Origin: Amphiduros pacificus
Taxonomy: Eukaryota > Annelida > Polychaeta > Phyllodocida > Hesionidae
Reading direction: 5' to 3'
Assembly: GCA_949316495.1 (NCBI GenBank)
Contig: OX439005.1
Span: 8,264,001 to 8,328,000, forward strand
DNA: 64,000 bases
Shown: piece by piece, positions 33,801 to 39,439 of the stretch
Layout of the letters: every line of letters begins with the position of its first letter
How positions within the stretch are numbered: position 1 is the stretch's first letter
Program-made: the position numbers and the translations under genes
The notes under the pieces: model-generated
What the model was told of the DNA's origin: nothing
Seen by the model: the letters and a program-made list of their open reading frames with translations, nothing else
The model's database searches: none

Positions 33801-35813
33801 TTTCTTAATATGACATTTTCTATTCAATTGTTTCAAATAATTGAGATAAAACCTTTAATTTAAGGACAAAGCAATATGCCTTAAAGCAACAATCAATTAT
33901 CAATATTTAGAGTTACAACTATATTATAATCTAATGTGACTTCATGTAGGGAGGGTTTTTAAATAAAGTTGTATATAATTCCTTCCTTTCAAACGCTGTC
34001 TTGATTGTTTTGCATGTACAGTTGCAATCGTGCCTGCTTGAAGTAATATGTATGCTATAATGTAGATCTATCTTAAATAATATTGGAGGATATTCAGAAA
34101 TATTTTGAATTGCTGAAATGAATTATTGCATTTTATACCTTTCTAGTCTTTTATACAGTTTAAAAGCTTGAAATCCTGGGAGTATTTCGTAGATATCTTG
34201 TTCTGTTAAGGGAAGCTTATATCCTTTAATGAAAAGGCAAGCTGTCCACCTGCAATTAGAAATCAGTCAGAAAACAAAATGTACTACTATAAAAGATGAC
34301 TTAAGCAATCAAACTTCTAGCATTTTATTGGCATTCTATATCAAGGAGGTGTGACAAATATCTGTTTTTATACTTCGTACAGCCATTATATCTTCAAGAG
34401 AGAAAAGGCTATATCTTTATTTGAAGGTTATACCTCAGGGCATTTGGATAATTGATAATAAAGGACATTTGGATTTTTGTATTGATGGCTATTGTTAGGA
34501 AAATCACAATTTTAAAGGTCATTGAAATAAGATTGCTGAAATAATCTGTCTGAAATGAAAATAATTGATAGAAATAAGAATAACATACACATTTGAAAGA
34601 CATTTCAAAAATGGCAAAAGGTCATTGACCGTTTCTGCACAAAAGTTTTCTAAAATACAGGTTCATTGTCCTTGAAAGGAAACAAGGAGCCTTACTACAA
34701 AACATAAATATCCTGAAACTATATGTGACCTTTTCAATCAAGTCCCTTGTTACAGCTGTATCCATACTTGTAGGCCACGGGCTGTGGCGCAGTTGGTTAG
34801 AGCGCCAGCTTATTAGCGCCAGTTCCTCTGTGGTGATTCAAAGGTCGTGGGTTTGATCCCCGGCCATGCCTATATTGAATTCATGATTCAATTTCCCATA
34901 TGAGCTTATCTTAGCTTGCAGTGAACATATTTTCACTCTTAAAAGTCCAAACAGTAAAGATATCAAAGAGGTCTGAATGTTAAATAGTACCATAAAGGTG
35001 TAAGGCAGGTGCAATTTAAAACATTTATAGACATTTTATACCCTTTCTTGTCACTTACAATCCAAGATTTGCAAATATCTTGGCTTGAAGTGAACATACT
35101 TTCACTCTTAAAAGTCCTAGCAGTATCTAAACAACCTCAGGAACATGGAAATTGAGATATCTAAGAGATCTGAATGTTAAATAGTACCATAACAGTGTAA
35201 AAATCGGCAGGCGCGATTTTAATGTTTTATACCTTTCTTGCCACTTACAATCCTAGATTTGCTTATATCTTAGCTTGTAATGAATATAATATTTCAAAAG
35301 TCCTAACAGTATCTAAACAACCTGAGGATCATGCAAATAGAGATATCGTATCACTTACAATGTAATATATAATATCCTGATGTAGTAATTTATCAATTTT
35401 TAAGTCCTCAAATAAAGTCCTCAAATGCACATTTTCCAATACTGTATGCATATCCAAGAGCTACTGTGCAACAGTTTTCATGCCCTTAGTTTATATATTG
35501 TAATACAATATATTGAGACACATGGCTGAGATCAAATCTATTCTAATCATTTGGTTTGCAGACAGCTCATGGTCAAATACTTGGTGAAAATGTGCTTGAT
35601 TTCTCTTAAGAAAAGTTCACGTCATGAACCATTTCACTACAGTGGGTTATAACAAAACAGCGTGAAACATATGAAACATAGAACTGTGCCAACAGATCTT
35701 TTGTACCAACAACTAAGGAAATGAAAGCAAACTTACCATAGGAATAATTTGGAAAGCAGGTTAGCTCTCAAAATTGGATGTGTTGCCATTGGCCTTGTTG
35801 GAATGAATACCAT
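1868..35813 (-). CDS. ABCC-family (MRP4-like) ABC transporter, 3' part outside window
   Basis: ATP-driven exporter of organic anions and conjugates, a plasma-membrane protein by family. Nineteen exons join in phase with GT-AG sites into 802 open codons. Order: short N-terminus with the MRP4-like [10 protein letters not shown] stretch and no TMD0; TMD1 (about residues 60-370); NBD1 with Walker A GSVGSGKT (436-443), Q-loop Q471, signature LSGGQ (526-530), Walker B IYLLDDP (546-552), D-loop CAVD, H-loop H583; a linker; and the start of TMD2 with the family motif [10 protein letters not shown]. Human ABCC4 is about 1,325 residues, so roughly 500 residues (rest of TMD2, NBD2) should lie left of position 1. 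Start: first ATG of a frame preceded by an in-frame TAA. No stop or frameshift was found, so it looks functional. Which ABCC paralogue it is, and its substrate, cannot be told. Confidence 0.93.
2242..2462 (-). CDS. ABCC exon 18 (TMD2)
   Basis: 221 nt, residues 702-776. Contains a hydrophobic helix ([20 protein letters not shown]) and the loop [20 protein letters not shown], matching the MRP4 LHNKMFESILKAPVLFF region. Donor gtaagt. Its phase requires one nucleotide to complete a Trp codon, supplied by microexon 17. Confidence 0.93.
2463..3048. other. ABCC intron 17
   Basis: No gene. On the minus strand, about 2600-2668, GTGGTCTAATGG resembles a tRNA A box and is followed by a B-box-like GAGATCAAACC, so a decayed tRNA-derived SINE head is possible. 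The rest is unremarkable AT-rich intron. Confidence 0.4.
3049..3086 (-). CDS. ABCC exon 17 (38-nt microexon)
   Basis: Bounded by ttgcag and gtaagg; encodes [13 protein letters not shown]. Exons 16 and 18 do not join in frame directly, and the family requires a W-rich stretch here (like the DWWLSHW segment of MRP4). This 38-nt exon restores both phase and alignment. Confidence 0.82.
3148..3280 (-). mobile_element. SINE family 1, truncated copy
   Basis: Minus-strand copy holding only the 3' half (body and TAAAACCCC tail, diverged); the tRNA-like head is missing. It abuts the start of the 44-bp array. Confidence 0.8.
3298..4466. repeat. 44-bp minisatellite, about 26 units
   Basis: Unit of 44 bp containing CATGTATTTTTATGCGATAT and AGTGTAGTGTATTATTTTGG. 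Units are nearly identical; variants GGTTGTC, GGTTATC and GGTCATC alternate in blocks, the GGTCATC form being concentrated at the right end. Located in ABCC intron 16. Confidence 0.97.
4577..4717 (-). CDS. ABCC exon 16 (NBD1-TMD2 linker and first TMD2 helix)
   Basis: 141 nt, residues 643-689. An acidic, Lys-rich linker ([12 protein letters not shown]) is followed by [20 protein letters not shown], matching the start of TMD2 in MRP4-type proteins. Donor gtatgt; acceptor taken as the tag at 4718-4720, the least certain splice site of this exon. Confidence 0.88.
5279..5407 (-). CDS. ABCC exon 15 (end of NBD1)
   Basis: 129 nt, residues 600-642. [15 protein letters not shown] is the usual G-x-x-x-x-x-GTY-x-EL end of ABCC NBD1. 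The polar tail [15 protein letters not shown] begins the linker. Acceptor ttccag, donor gtaggt. Confidence 0.93.
5535..5631 (-). CDS. ABCC exon 14 (H-loop)
   Basis: 97 nt, residues 567-599. Encodes [21 protein letters not shown]583 is the switch histidine. The donor gttttt is weak but the phases on both sides agree. Confidence 0.93.
5775..5861 (-). CDS. ABCC exon 13 (Walker B)
   Basis: 87 nt, residues 538-567. Encodes [19 protein letters not shown]: Walker B, the ABCC-type Asp after it, and a D-loop with Cys where Ser is usual. The 3' splice site (ttgttag) lies only about 20 bp from the edge of the 3.8-kb minisatellite. Confidence 0.95.
5885..9694. repeat. 43-bp minisatellite, about 88 units, with 7-unit higher-order repeat
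   Basis: Unit of 43 bp: ACTCAGAGGCAAGTATAAAT, ATATCCATGG, TCAATGACACATG. Rare variants recur at fixed spacing: ACTCAAAGG with TACACGCATGG at 6352 and 6653, and ACTCAGTGG at 7599 and 7900, both 301 bp (7 units) apart, and again at 8760 (20 units later). This points to block duplication within the array. It fills most of ABCC intron 12. Confidence 0.97.
9817..9951 (-). mobile_element. SINE family 1, internally deleted copy
   Basis: Minus-strand copy with tail and body but a jump from GGTCCTTG straight to TAAGCTGGCGCTCTAA, so the middle is missing. The flanks (9695-9816 and 9952-10456) hold nothing recognisable. Confidence 0.8.
10457..10541. repeat. (TA)n microsatellite
   Basis: About 85 bp of uninterrupted TA dinucleotides in ABCC intron 12. 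The Tyr-Ile frame across it is an artefact. Confidence 0.97.
10731..10825 (-). CDS. ABCC exon 12 (signature motif)
   Basis: 95 nt, residues 507-538. Encodes [20 protein letters not shown] and then [12 protein letters not shown]: the ABC signature LSGGQ and following helix. Acceptor tgacag, donor gtaaaa. Confidence 0.95.
10976..11502. repeat. 44-bp minisatellite, 12 units
   Basis: Unit of 44 bp containing CCTGGACGCATGAGTAACAA and GGCCAACATATCAACAAGGT. Very homogeneous. It lies in ABCC intron 11, about 150 bp upstream of the exon 12 acceptor. The stretch 11503-11880 after it holds nothing recognised. Confidence 0.97.
11890..12060 (+). mobile_element. I/Nimb-like LINE, 3' fragment
   Basis: The segment GAATGAAGCTATTTTTAATA with its flanks repeats the post-RNase-H part of the LINE seen at 17690-17760 and, inverted, near 30450-30500. 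It is a short decayed piece just upstream of the large copy. Confidence 0.6.
12748..13380 (+). pseudogene. LINE gag-like protein with zinc knuckles
   Basis: Open 210-codon frame with [27 protein letters not shown] and [15 protein letters not shown], followed by a Ser/Thr/Lys-rich tail. Nucleic-acid-binding ORF1 of the I/Nimb-like LINE. The N-terminal half lies upstream in a broken frame (12456-12695). Confidence 0.8.
13685..14080 (+). pseudogene. LINE APE endonuclease fragment
   Basis: [14 protein letters not shown] is the conserved core of APE-type LINE endonucleases. A direct duplication of about 60 bp (from the GGCAGAAATAATACTGATG stretch near 13837 to about 13936) repeats part of the domain. 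The frame breaks shortly after. Confidence 0.75.
14333..15470 (+). pseudogene. LINE reverse transcriptase fragment
   Basis: RT fingers and palm: [54 protein letters not shown] tandem duplication of about 78 bp (about 15040-15195) doubles the [14 protein letters not shown] motif. Frameshifts separate the later palm, where SLFVDDFNL is readable near 15440. Confidence 0.82.
16578..16915 (+). mobile_element. SINE family 1, full-length, with target duplication
   Basis: GGCCGTGGCGCAGTTGGTTA to a (CAAA)n tail. The 12-bp duplication CAGACAGACCTG lies at 16578-16589 and 16904-16915. Inserted in the foreign block that splits the LINE. Confidence 0.93.
17160..17640 (+). pseudogene. LINE RNase H domain with internal tandem duplication
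   Basis: [16 protein letters not shown] and [18 protein letters not shown] are RNase H motifs. A 133-bp block (about 17308-17440) is repeated immediately (about 17441-17573), doubling the [14 protein letters not shown] part in another frame. Confidence 0.8.
18300..18372 (+). mobile_element. older LINE 3' end next to ABCC exon 11
   Basis: GGCACTGAATAACC to CACCATTCATTCCACTC is a diverged second copy of the I/Nimb-like 3' terminus that ends at 18275, so one copy seems to have landed beside an older one. Its right end is about 18 bp from the splice donor of exon 11 on the minus strand. Confidence 0.7.
18391..18582 (-). CDS. ABCC exon 11 (NBD1, after Walker A)
   Basis: 192 nt, residues 443-506. 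Starts with TSLL of Walker A and encodes [19 protein letters not shown] with the Q-loop glutamine. Acceptor ttttaag, donor gtcagt. The sequence beyond the donor soon runs into LINE-derived DNA. Confidence 0.95.
18776..18817 (-). CDS. ABCC exon 10 (Walker A, 42 nt)
   Basis: Encodes [14 protein letters not shown], residues 429-442. Walker A is split by the intron between GSGK and TSLL. Acceptor tttcag, donor gtgaaa. Confidence 0.94.
19018..19222. mobile_element. Harbinger-like MITE (TAA target), nested
   Basis: 205 bp with long terminal inverted repeats of about 36 bp starting GGGGCGATCCATTTG, flanked by TAA at 19015-19017 and 19223-19225. A 3-bp TAA/TTA duplication fits PIF/Harbinger elements. 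The interior is made of GGGTGGGTGAATAATTTTTT-type repeats, giving spurious Pro/Lys-rich frames. Confidence 0.78.
19626..20207. mobile_element. hAT-like MITE (8-bp target), nested
   Basis: Inverted ends CCCGGGGGGGG...TACTCTCA and TGAGAGTACCCCCCCCGGG. The 8-bp duplication TCTGGCTG lies at 19618-19625 and 20208-20215, as for hAT elements. The interior has two diverged copies of a segment rich in CCCTAAAACAGGGTA and TCCTAAATCAGGGTACCA. Confidence 0.8.
20281..20355 (-). mobile_element. SINE family 1, short fragment
   Basis: About 75 bp of the 3' body (TTTCGTGATGAGACCTACTT and flanks) on the minus strand. The rest of 20226-20837 holds nothing recognisable. Confidence 0.75.
20838..20990 (-). CDS. 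ABCC exon 9 (linker into NBD1)
   Basis: 153 nt, residues 378-428. Begins DFLNLDD, matching the ABCC stretch RIQDFLLLDE across the junction with exon 8, and includes TLCATWD, like the aromatic A-loop region before NBD1. The donor gttatt is non-optimal. Confidence 0.92.
21375..21624 (-). CDS. ABCC exon 8 (end of TMD1)
   Basis: 250 nt, residues 294-377. Hydrophobic helices ([20 protein letters not shown] and following) and [16 protein letters not shown], matching the end of MRP4 TMD1. The acceptor cttttcag at 21625 is chosen because it alone keeps phase with exon 7. Confidence 0.92.
21752..21841. repeat. (TA)n microsatellite
   Basis: About 90 bp of TA dinucleotides followed by a short (GAT)n, in ABCC intron 7, about 100 bp upstream of the exon 8 acceptor on the minus strand. 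Confidence 0.95.
22029..22154 (-). CDS. ABCC exon 7 (TMD1 cytoplasmic loop)
   Basis: 126 nt, residues 252-294. Encodes [20 protein letters not shown] and KMLCWEKMF, the coupling-loop region ([26 protein letters not shown] in relatives). Acceptor ccctag, donor gtaagt. Confidence 0.95.
22229..22300. repeat. short near-perfect hairpin
   Basis: Two 34-bp arms (22229-22262 and 22267-22300) pair with about two mismatches around a 4-bp loop. Contains GGTTCCCTTTTTGACAATCA and its inverse. It is either a tiny MITE or an intronic RNA hairpin. The stretch 22301-22847 shows no gene. Confidence 0.85.
22848..22945. repeat. 20-bp tandem repeat (TTTGTTTTGTTTGTTGTAAT)
   Basis: About five units of a T/G-rich 20-mer in ABCC intron 6, giving Cys/Phe and Asn/Lys frames of no meaning. 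Confidence 0.9.
23009..24052. mobile_element. TTAA-flanked non-autonomous DNA transposon
   Basis: Inverted ends CCTCCCTGGGTGAAAAGGTG at 23009 and its complement ending at 24052, similar over about 45 bp, each bordered by TTAA. TTAA targets are used by piggyBac and Kolobok families. The 1,044-bp interior has no transposase. It is in ABCC intron 6. Confidence 0.82.
24060..25160 (-). pseudogene. PIF/Harbinger transposase, decayed
   Basis: Minus-strand remnants in order: [16 protein letters not shown] (N-terminus), [58 protein letters not shown] followed by [31 protein letters not shown]. These match the DDE domain of HARBI1-like transposases. Multiple stops and frameshifts. No inverted ends were confidently matched, and it directly abuts the TTAA element. 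Confidence 0.82.
25253..25440. repeat. 37-bp tandem repeat, 5 units
   Basis: Five almost identical copies of a unit containing CTGATCCATCTTCTACACAG and TATGTCCTTTCCTTGTG. The following stretch to 25817 shows no recognisable gene. Confidence 0.95.
25828..26286. mobile_element. MITE with about 50-bp inverted ends and 9-bp target duplication
   Basis: Ends TAGTGTTCTCCAATCACCCA and the exact inverse, about 50 bp long. AACGGTTAT is duplicated at 25819-25827 and 26287-26295. Inside, a second inverted pair (TCGCCAGCT...AGCTGGCGA, with AACGGGTT motifs) makes it a folding element. A 9-bp target fits Mutator-like or atypical hAT elements. Confidence 0.85.
26482..26642 (-). CDS. ABCC exon 6 (TMD1 helices)
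   Basis: 161 nt, residues 199-252. Two hydrophobic segments around [20 protein letters not shown], as in the MRP4 GPLQAI...LLPLQ region. Acceptor atttcag and donor gtaata. The acceptor stands only about a dozen bases from a 22-bp tandem array. Confidence 0.93.
26655..26905. repeat. 22-bp tandem repeat, about 11 units
   Basis: Unit CCAGCAGGTCAGAATTGTAC plus AG, degenerate at the exon side. Located immediately upstream (gene sense) of the exon 6 acceptor in ABCC intron 5. Gln/Ser/Arg frames over it are artefacts. Confidence 0.94.
26906..27645. other. ABCC intron 5, no gene seen
   Basis: AT-rich sequence in which AATCTGAG followed by C/T and A recurs about six times (for example near 26934, 27309, 27361 and 27444), perhaps an eroded repeat. 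No exon-like frame. Confidence 0.45.
27646..27991 (+). mobile_element. SINE family 1, full-length, with target duplication
   Basis: A box TGGCGCAGTTGG at 27670, B box GGTTCGAACCC at 27735-27745, body, and tail CCCCAAACAAACAAAC. The 12-bp duplication CAGATGCCTAGA lies at 27646-27657 and 27980-27991. Best preserved copy in the window. Confidence 0.95.
28625..29240 (-). mobile_element. CR1/L2-type LINE, 3' fragment
   Basis: A 118-residue frame on the minus strand ends in [20 protein letters not shown] and [20 protein letters not shown], the usual C-terminal region of CR1/Jockey-group RT proteins, followed by a TAAATAAATAAATAA-type tail at the 3' end. 5' truncated at about 29240. Confidence 0.75.
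29290..29765. repeat. 43-bp minisatellite, 11 units
   Basis: Unit of 43 bp: AGATAAGATCTGTTCATAGA, GCTTAATATATCTACCTGATACC. The sequence leading into it (TTTCTATAGCGCTGATAAC...) resembles the 3' end of the LINE at 52440-52510, so the array may have grown from a LINE tail. Confidence 0.95.
30330..31640 (-). mobile_element. I/Nimb-like LINE, third copy, internally deleted
   Basis: Minus strand, 5' to 3': gag/endonuclease remnants (31300-31640), thumb region, RNase H start [17 protein letters not shown] (near 30890), RNase H end and C-terminus (30386-30730). Most of the RT is gone. It retains the TDGS motif that the large copy at 12.3 kb has lost. Confidence 0.75.
31749..31945 (+). mobile_element. 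tRNA-derived SINE, family 2
   Basis: Different head from family 1: TAGCACAGTTGGTAGAGTG (A box) and GGTTCGACTCCCAC (B box), then a body ending GTCGTAAAAACACCATTTCA. A second copy is at 62476-62625. Confidence 0.8.
31950..32705. other. ABCC intron 5, no gene seen
   Basis: No conserved frame, repeat or splice-flanked exon recognised. Ordinary AT-rich intron. Confidence 0.45.
32706..32905 (-). mobile_element. SINE family 1, degraded copy
   Basis: Minus strand, tail (TTTGTTTGGGGTTTTACATC) and parts of the body, with gaps before the B box region. Confidence 0.8.
33107..33196 (-). CDS. ABCC exon 5 (TMD1)
   Basis: 90 nt, residues 169-198. Encodes [20 protein letters not shown] then [10 protein letters not shown], the conserved G-x-I/V-x-NLLS-x-DV-x-KF cytoplasmic motif of ABCC TMD1. 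Acceptor ttgtag, donor gtaaga. Confidence 0.95.
33344..33556 (-). CDS. ABCC exon 4 (TMD1)
   Basis: 213 nt, residues 98-168. Encodes the [12 protein letters not shown] helix (QPIFLGKII in MRP4), a further helix and [14 protein letters not shown]. Acceptor ttgcag, donor gtaggc. Confidence 0.95.
33668..33770 (-). CDS. ABCC exon 3 (TMD1 start)
   Basis: 103 nt, residues 63-97. Encodes a basic stretch and then [20 protein letters not shown]. The donor gtaggt is used rather than the gtacag four bases on, because only it keeps exon 4 in frame. Confidence 0.88.
34139..34249 (-). CDS. ABCC exon 2 (N-terminal region)
   Basis: 111 nt, residues 26-63. Encodes [20 protein letters not shown], matching the L-x-x-x-D-x-Y-x-x-LP motif that follows the first ABCC helix. 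Acceptor ttgcag, donor gtataa. Confidence 0.94.
34773..34910 (+). mobile_element. SINE family 1, 5' part
   Basis: tRNA-like head with A box and a B box altered to GGTTTGATCCC; it stops after CCATATGAGCT, where a 170-bp repeat family begins. The intron to its left (34250-34772) shows nothing recognised. Confidence 0.8.
34905..35390. repeat. tandem repeat of about 160-195 bp, three diverged units
   Basis: Landmarks recur at about 34906, 35067 and 35262: ATCTTAGCTTG, AGTGAACATA, CTTAAAAGTCC, GTATCTAAACAACCT, GAATGTTAAATAGTACCATA. Located in ABCC intron 1. The stretch 35391-35736 shows nothing further. Confidence 0.75.
35737..35813 (-). CDS. ABCC exon 1 (start codon)
   Basis: 77 nt, residues 1-26: [20 protein letters not shown] then SKLFLW. 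Resembles the N-P-L-x-x-ANL-x-S-x-x-F-x-W start of MRP4. ATG at 35813-35811; the same frame meets a TAA shortly upstream. A downstream Met at residue 9 is an alternative start. Confidence 0.88.
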
Positions 35814-36089
35814 AATATAAAAAAGCTAGACATTACACCACATTCACTTCAGCTGATATAGACAACACATGTTGATCAAATAGAGGATCTATTTTATACT
35901 TGAGATAAAATATTATCACAGACCTTCCGCAATGTAATGTTAGGTCAAATATGAGGTCCAGTGAGCATGCTTTATCTGTTTTTAGGCATGGATGCACATG
36001 GGCTGTCATTGATAAAGCCGGTATTAAGATGTTTTAAAGCAGGCATTAAGATGTTTTAAAGCAGGTATTAGGATGGTTGTGACTAGTGC

Positions 36090-36555
36090 CATTTCATGAA
36101 ATCAGTGTTGGTATGTTTAATGTGAGCTCAGTATTTATAAATAAGCTAGATATGTACCGCCCAGCAGAGTGGAGAAGATTGCTCTTCAAAATGTGTGAAT
36201 TGTCAAGGCAATCACTTATCGTATTTGCGGATACTCATTGCATGTCCTTCCTTTTTAAAAGGACATTAAGCGAATACAGCATTACTATTAATTATTTTGG
36301 AAATACATTGAAATCTTCAGGAACATCCACTCAAACTCCAACACCCTCAACCCAAGTAATAAATCAACCAACAGTTGCATAAAAAACCCTCTCCACAAAA
36401 CTCCCTCTACATCATCTGGTAATAAAAGTTTAAATAGCAATAGACCAGTACATAAATCTGACAAAATATAAATCAAAGATCAAGGGAAAAGTCTTGAGAA
36501 AGGATGGACAAGGTGATCCTACTGATATGAATTTTATTCCTGTTCACTCAAAGCA
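36090..36555 (+). mobile_element. I/Nimb-like LINE, gag fragment
   Basis: The segment from the GCCCAGCAGAGTGGAGAAG stretch near 36160 to about 36555 repeats gag-linker DNA of the copies at 12.9 and 28.3 kb (Ser/Thr/Pro-rich coding, ends TCACTCAAAGCATAAAACCA). Decayed. Upstream, 36005-36075 has three short copies of TTAAGATGTTTTAAAGCAGG. Confidence 0.65.
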
Positions 36556-36559
36556 TAAA

Positions 36560-36768
36560 ACCACAGGCTGTGGCGCAGCTGGTTAGAGCGCCAGCTTATT
36601 AACACCAGCTCCTCTGTGGTGATCCAAAGGTCATGGGTTCGATTCCAGGCTGTACCGAGATTGAATTTATGACACAATTTCACACATGAGCTGAGGCTTG
36701 TGCCAAAGGGTTAACCCATTGTCCTTGTAAATCTGTGACTGGGTGGGTTGTCATGTCAAGGACCTACC
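36560..36768 (+). mobile_element. SINE family 1, 3'-truncated copy
   Basis: Head, B box (GGTTCGATTCC) and body as far as GTCAAGGACCT. The following stretch 36769-37539 shows no recognised gene; a minus-strand frame at 36771-37034 matches nothing I know. Confidence 0.82.
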
Positions 36769-37539
36769 GCCTAGGTTGTGGCTGCAACCTGGTTAAGTAG
36801 GTACGCACTGGATCCATTTCGAGATTGATCTCTCGTGCTCATCTTTGATTGACAGTTAGCCTGTGGCATTGTGGACATGCGTATCGTCCTGGCATGCACC
36901 ATCATGACCACATAACCACGGTTTTGTCTCTCACATTGTCTCATATATTGTCTTTCATATACACAGTCATTCTGTGTACCACATACTGCTCCCCATTGAC
37001 AAAGCGCATCATCTCGCTTCAGAGGTAACATCATTGCAGAAATGCATCATGCCAGCCTTTACCATCATTATATTATCATGAATTACTTTTACAAATTATT
37101 ATTAAGATATATCAAAATCCATTGAATAAAGTAGTTAACCAATTAGACCATCAATATATTTCATTACATTAACATTAAAAAAGACATCAAATAGAATATT
37201 TACCAGTATGTTTTGTATTATGATCAAGTATTTCAATATCAAAACATTAATGAGCTTGAATGTTTAAATGGAAAGTATTATTACCATATATTATATTTTA
37301 AACTTTACAAAAGCAAAACACCCGGATCAAAATCATTACAACATGGAATTCTTCACATTAATTACAACATTAATTCATTGACAGCAAGCTACGACATTAA
37401 TCAACCAGCACAATAATTTGATATAGAATAATTCATTTAACAATTGTAAAATGACTAGAAGTTCACAAATATATTAAAAGTGTCAAAAAGGACACAGACT
37501 CTAGATTTTACTTTATGACAGGATCAAAAGTGCAAAAAT

Positions 37540-37842
37540 AGAGCGCCAGCTTATTAGCACCAGTTCCTCTGTGGTGATCCAAAGGTCGTGGGTTCGAACC
37601 CCGGCCATGGCGACATTGAACTCATGATACAATTTCCCATATGAGCTGAGGCCCGTGCCTTAAGGGTTAACCCGTTGTCCTTGTAAATCTGTGACCGGGT
37701 GGGTTGTCATGTCAAGGACCTGCGACATGACAATTCAGTGAGGCAGCACTATATCTGCTACAAGTAGGTCTCATCACGAAATGACTGAAATAATGTTGAA
37801 AGTGATGTAAAACCCCTAACAAACAAACAAAACAAACAAACA
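37540..37842 (+). mobile_element. SINE family 1, 5'-truncated copy
   Basis: Starts at AGAGCGCCAGC inside the head, then intact B box, body, and tail with AACAAACAAACAAAC. Well preserved. Confidence 0.9.
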
Positions 37843-37849
37843 AATGGAG

Positions 37850-39439
37850 GAAGACAAAATCTGCTATGACACATGACACATGACAGGACAATCTACTTCA
37901 ACTGGAATCAAGGACAGTAAGTAAGAACTGCCTCTTTTATCACATCAGTTGGACGATATCTGCTACAACTGATGACCTAGACCTACTTTGATTGTCAGTA
38001 TTCACCAAGACTTTCGCTTTAACTCTTGGAAAAACTGTGTGTACTTTTACTTTGGAGAATGTGGTTAAAATGAAGAAGCATATAGCATAAGAAGCCACAG
38101 TAATGGAAATGAAAGAATAAATAGTACAAGATAGAGTGGATACATAACACTGCAAGTTACAACTGCTTCAACTCCAGCAAGAGCTTTGTAAGCTCACCCC
38201 TATGTGAAAATAACTGACCCACTGTTATAAAAAGAATTAGTTTTTAGCTAACCCATAAAATTAAATCCCAAGAAGAAACCCCCAAAAGTCCAATAAGCAC
38301 ATGGCGTATTGAACCGTACTGCCACACTTTCAAAGACACAAAACATCTGATCGAGGGAGAGGAACAAACAGGCGAATGGAACCAATGTCTGTGGGAATAC
38401 ATATATTGAGTTGATTCATTCAGAGATAGTCAAACAACTTATCTTAAGCTTGCTTATATGTATTATTAGAGCTAGGCTTATTTTTAAATCATTGTGTGCA
38501 CTTATTATACAAATATGTCAGAACTAGTGCAAAATTCATATTTCATAAAATAGGAGTTAGTAGCTGTCACCAGAGACAATAGTTACTCCTAAATTACCCA
38601 TTAGTTTACATACTTCACAGCACCTCTTATACAAGGTAGAGTGCCTTTCAAATAACCATGTTTTGGGCTAAATGCCACATTAACTAATTAAATTTAAAAT
38701 ATAACCAATACACCCCCCACTCTTCCATAAAGAGGAAAATAACAAAAGGTTGATGTGAACAACACCAGATAAATACGAAGACAAAGGAGCTGTACACCAT
38801 TATTGGATACAAAACATAACCAAACACCTGAATTGCCCAAAATGGTATTCAATACCAACAGGAACCAATATGACAAGGAGGAAGGAGGTCATGGTGATTC
38901 CTGGGTTACATACCGTATGCATGAACCTCAACCTACACATGTACAAGTGGTGCTCCAATATTTCTATCCTTGCTTTTAACCTAATGCTATTGCAGTCTAT
39001 TATCTAGTCTGACAGACTTTCTGCCTCCCGGAGCCGCAGATTCCAGTTGTAAATACATCGTGATAGCCGATTCATTGATCTGCCTTTCTCGGTGCATTAG
39101 GCCTGGCTTCATGACTAATTTTACAACCCTACAAGAAAATACACAAACTCACTGCTCTACCCTACCCTGTAGACAATAATTCAAGTCTAATCTCACCCAT
39201 TAGGCGGCCTACCATCCCTGTAGGGTTTTTTTTGGCTATTTGACACGCGGTGGCCCCCATTTTGGTCTCTCGCTCACTTGTCAACAAACCGGTGATGTTT
39301 CTACCCCAAACTGTAGAAAATTGTAAAATTCTGTTCCACCACCTCTTGTGGAGAGACCTTACAGTCTAAACTCACCCAGTAGACAACCTACCATCCTCAT
39401 AGGTAATTTTCGTGAAAACAACATATTCGTCAATATATC
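37850..39439. other. intergenic, no gene seen
   Basis: No gene recognised. A weak direct repeat, CAAGTCTAATCTCACCC...CCTACCATCC at 39180-39220 and CAGTCTAAACTCACCC...CCTACCATCC at 39361-39400, flanks a more GC-rich block. Confidence 0.4.

Noticed and set aside
36771-37034. 87-codon minus-strand frame
   Set aside because: No recognisable motif, no splice context; next to a SINE. Likely chance.
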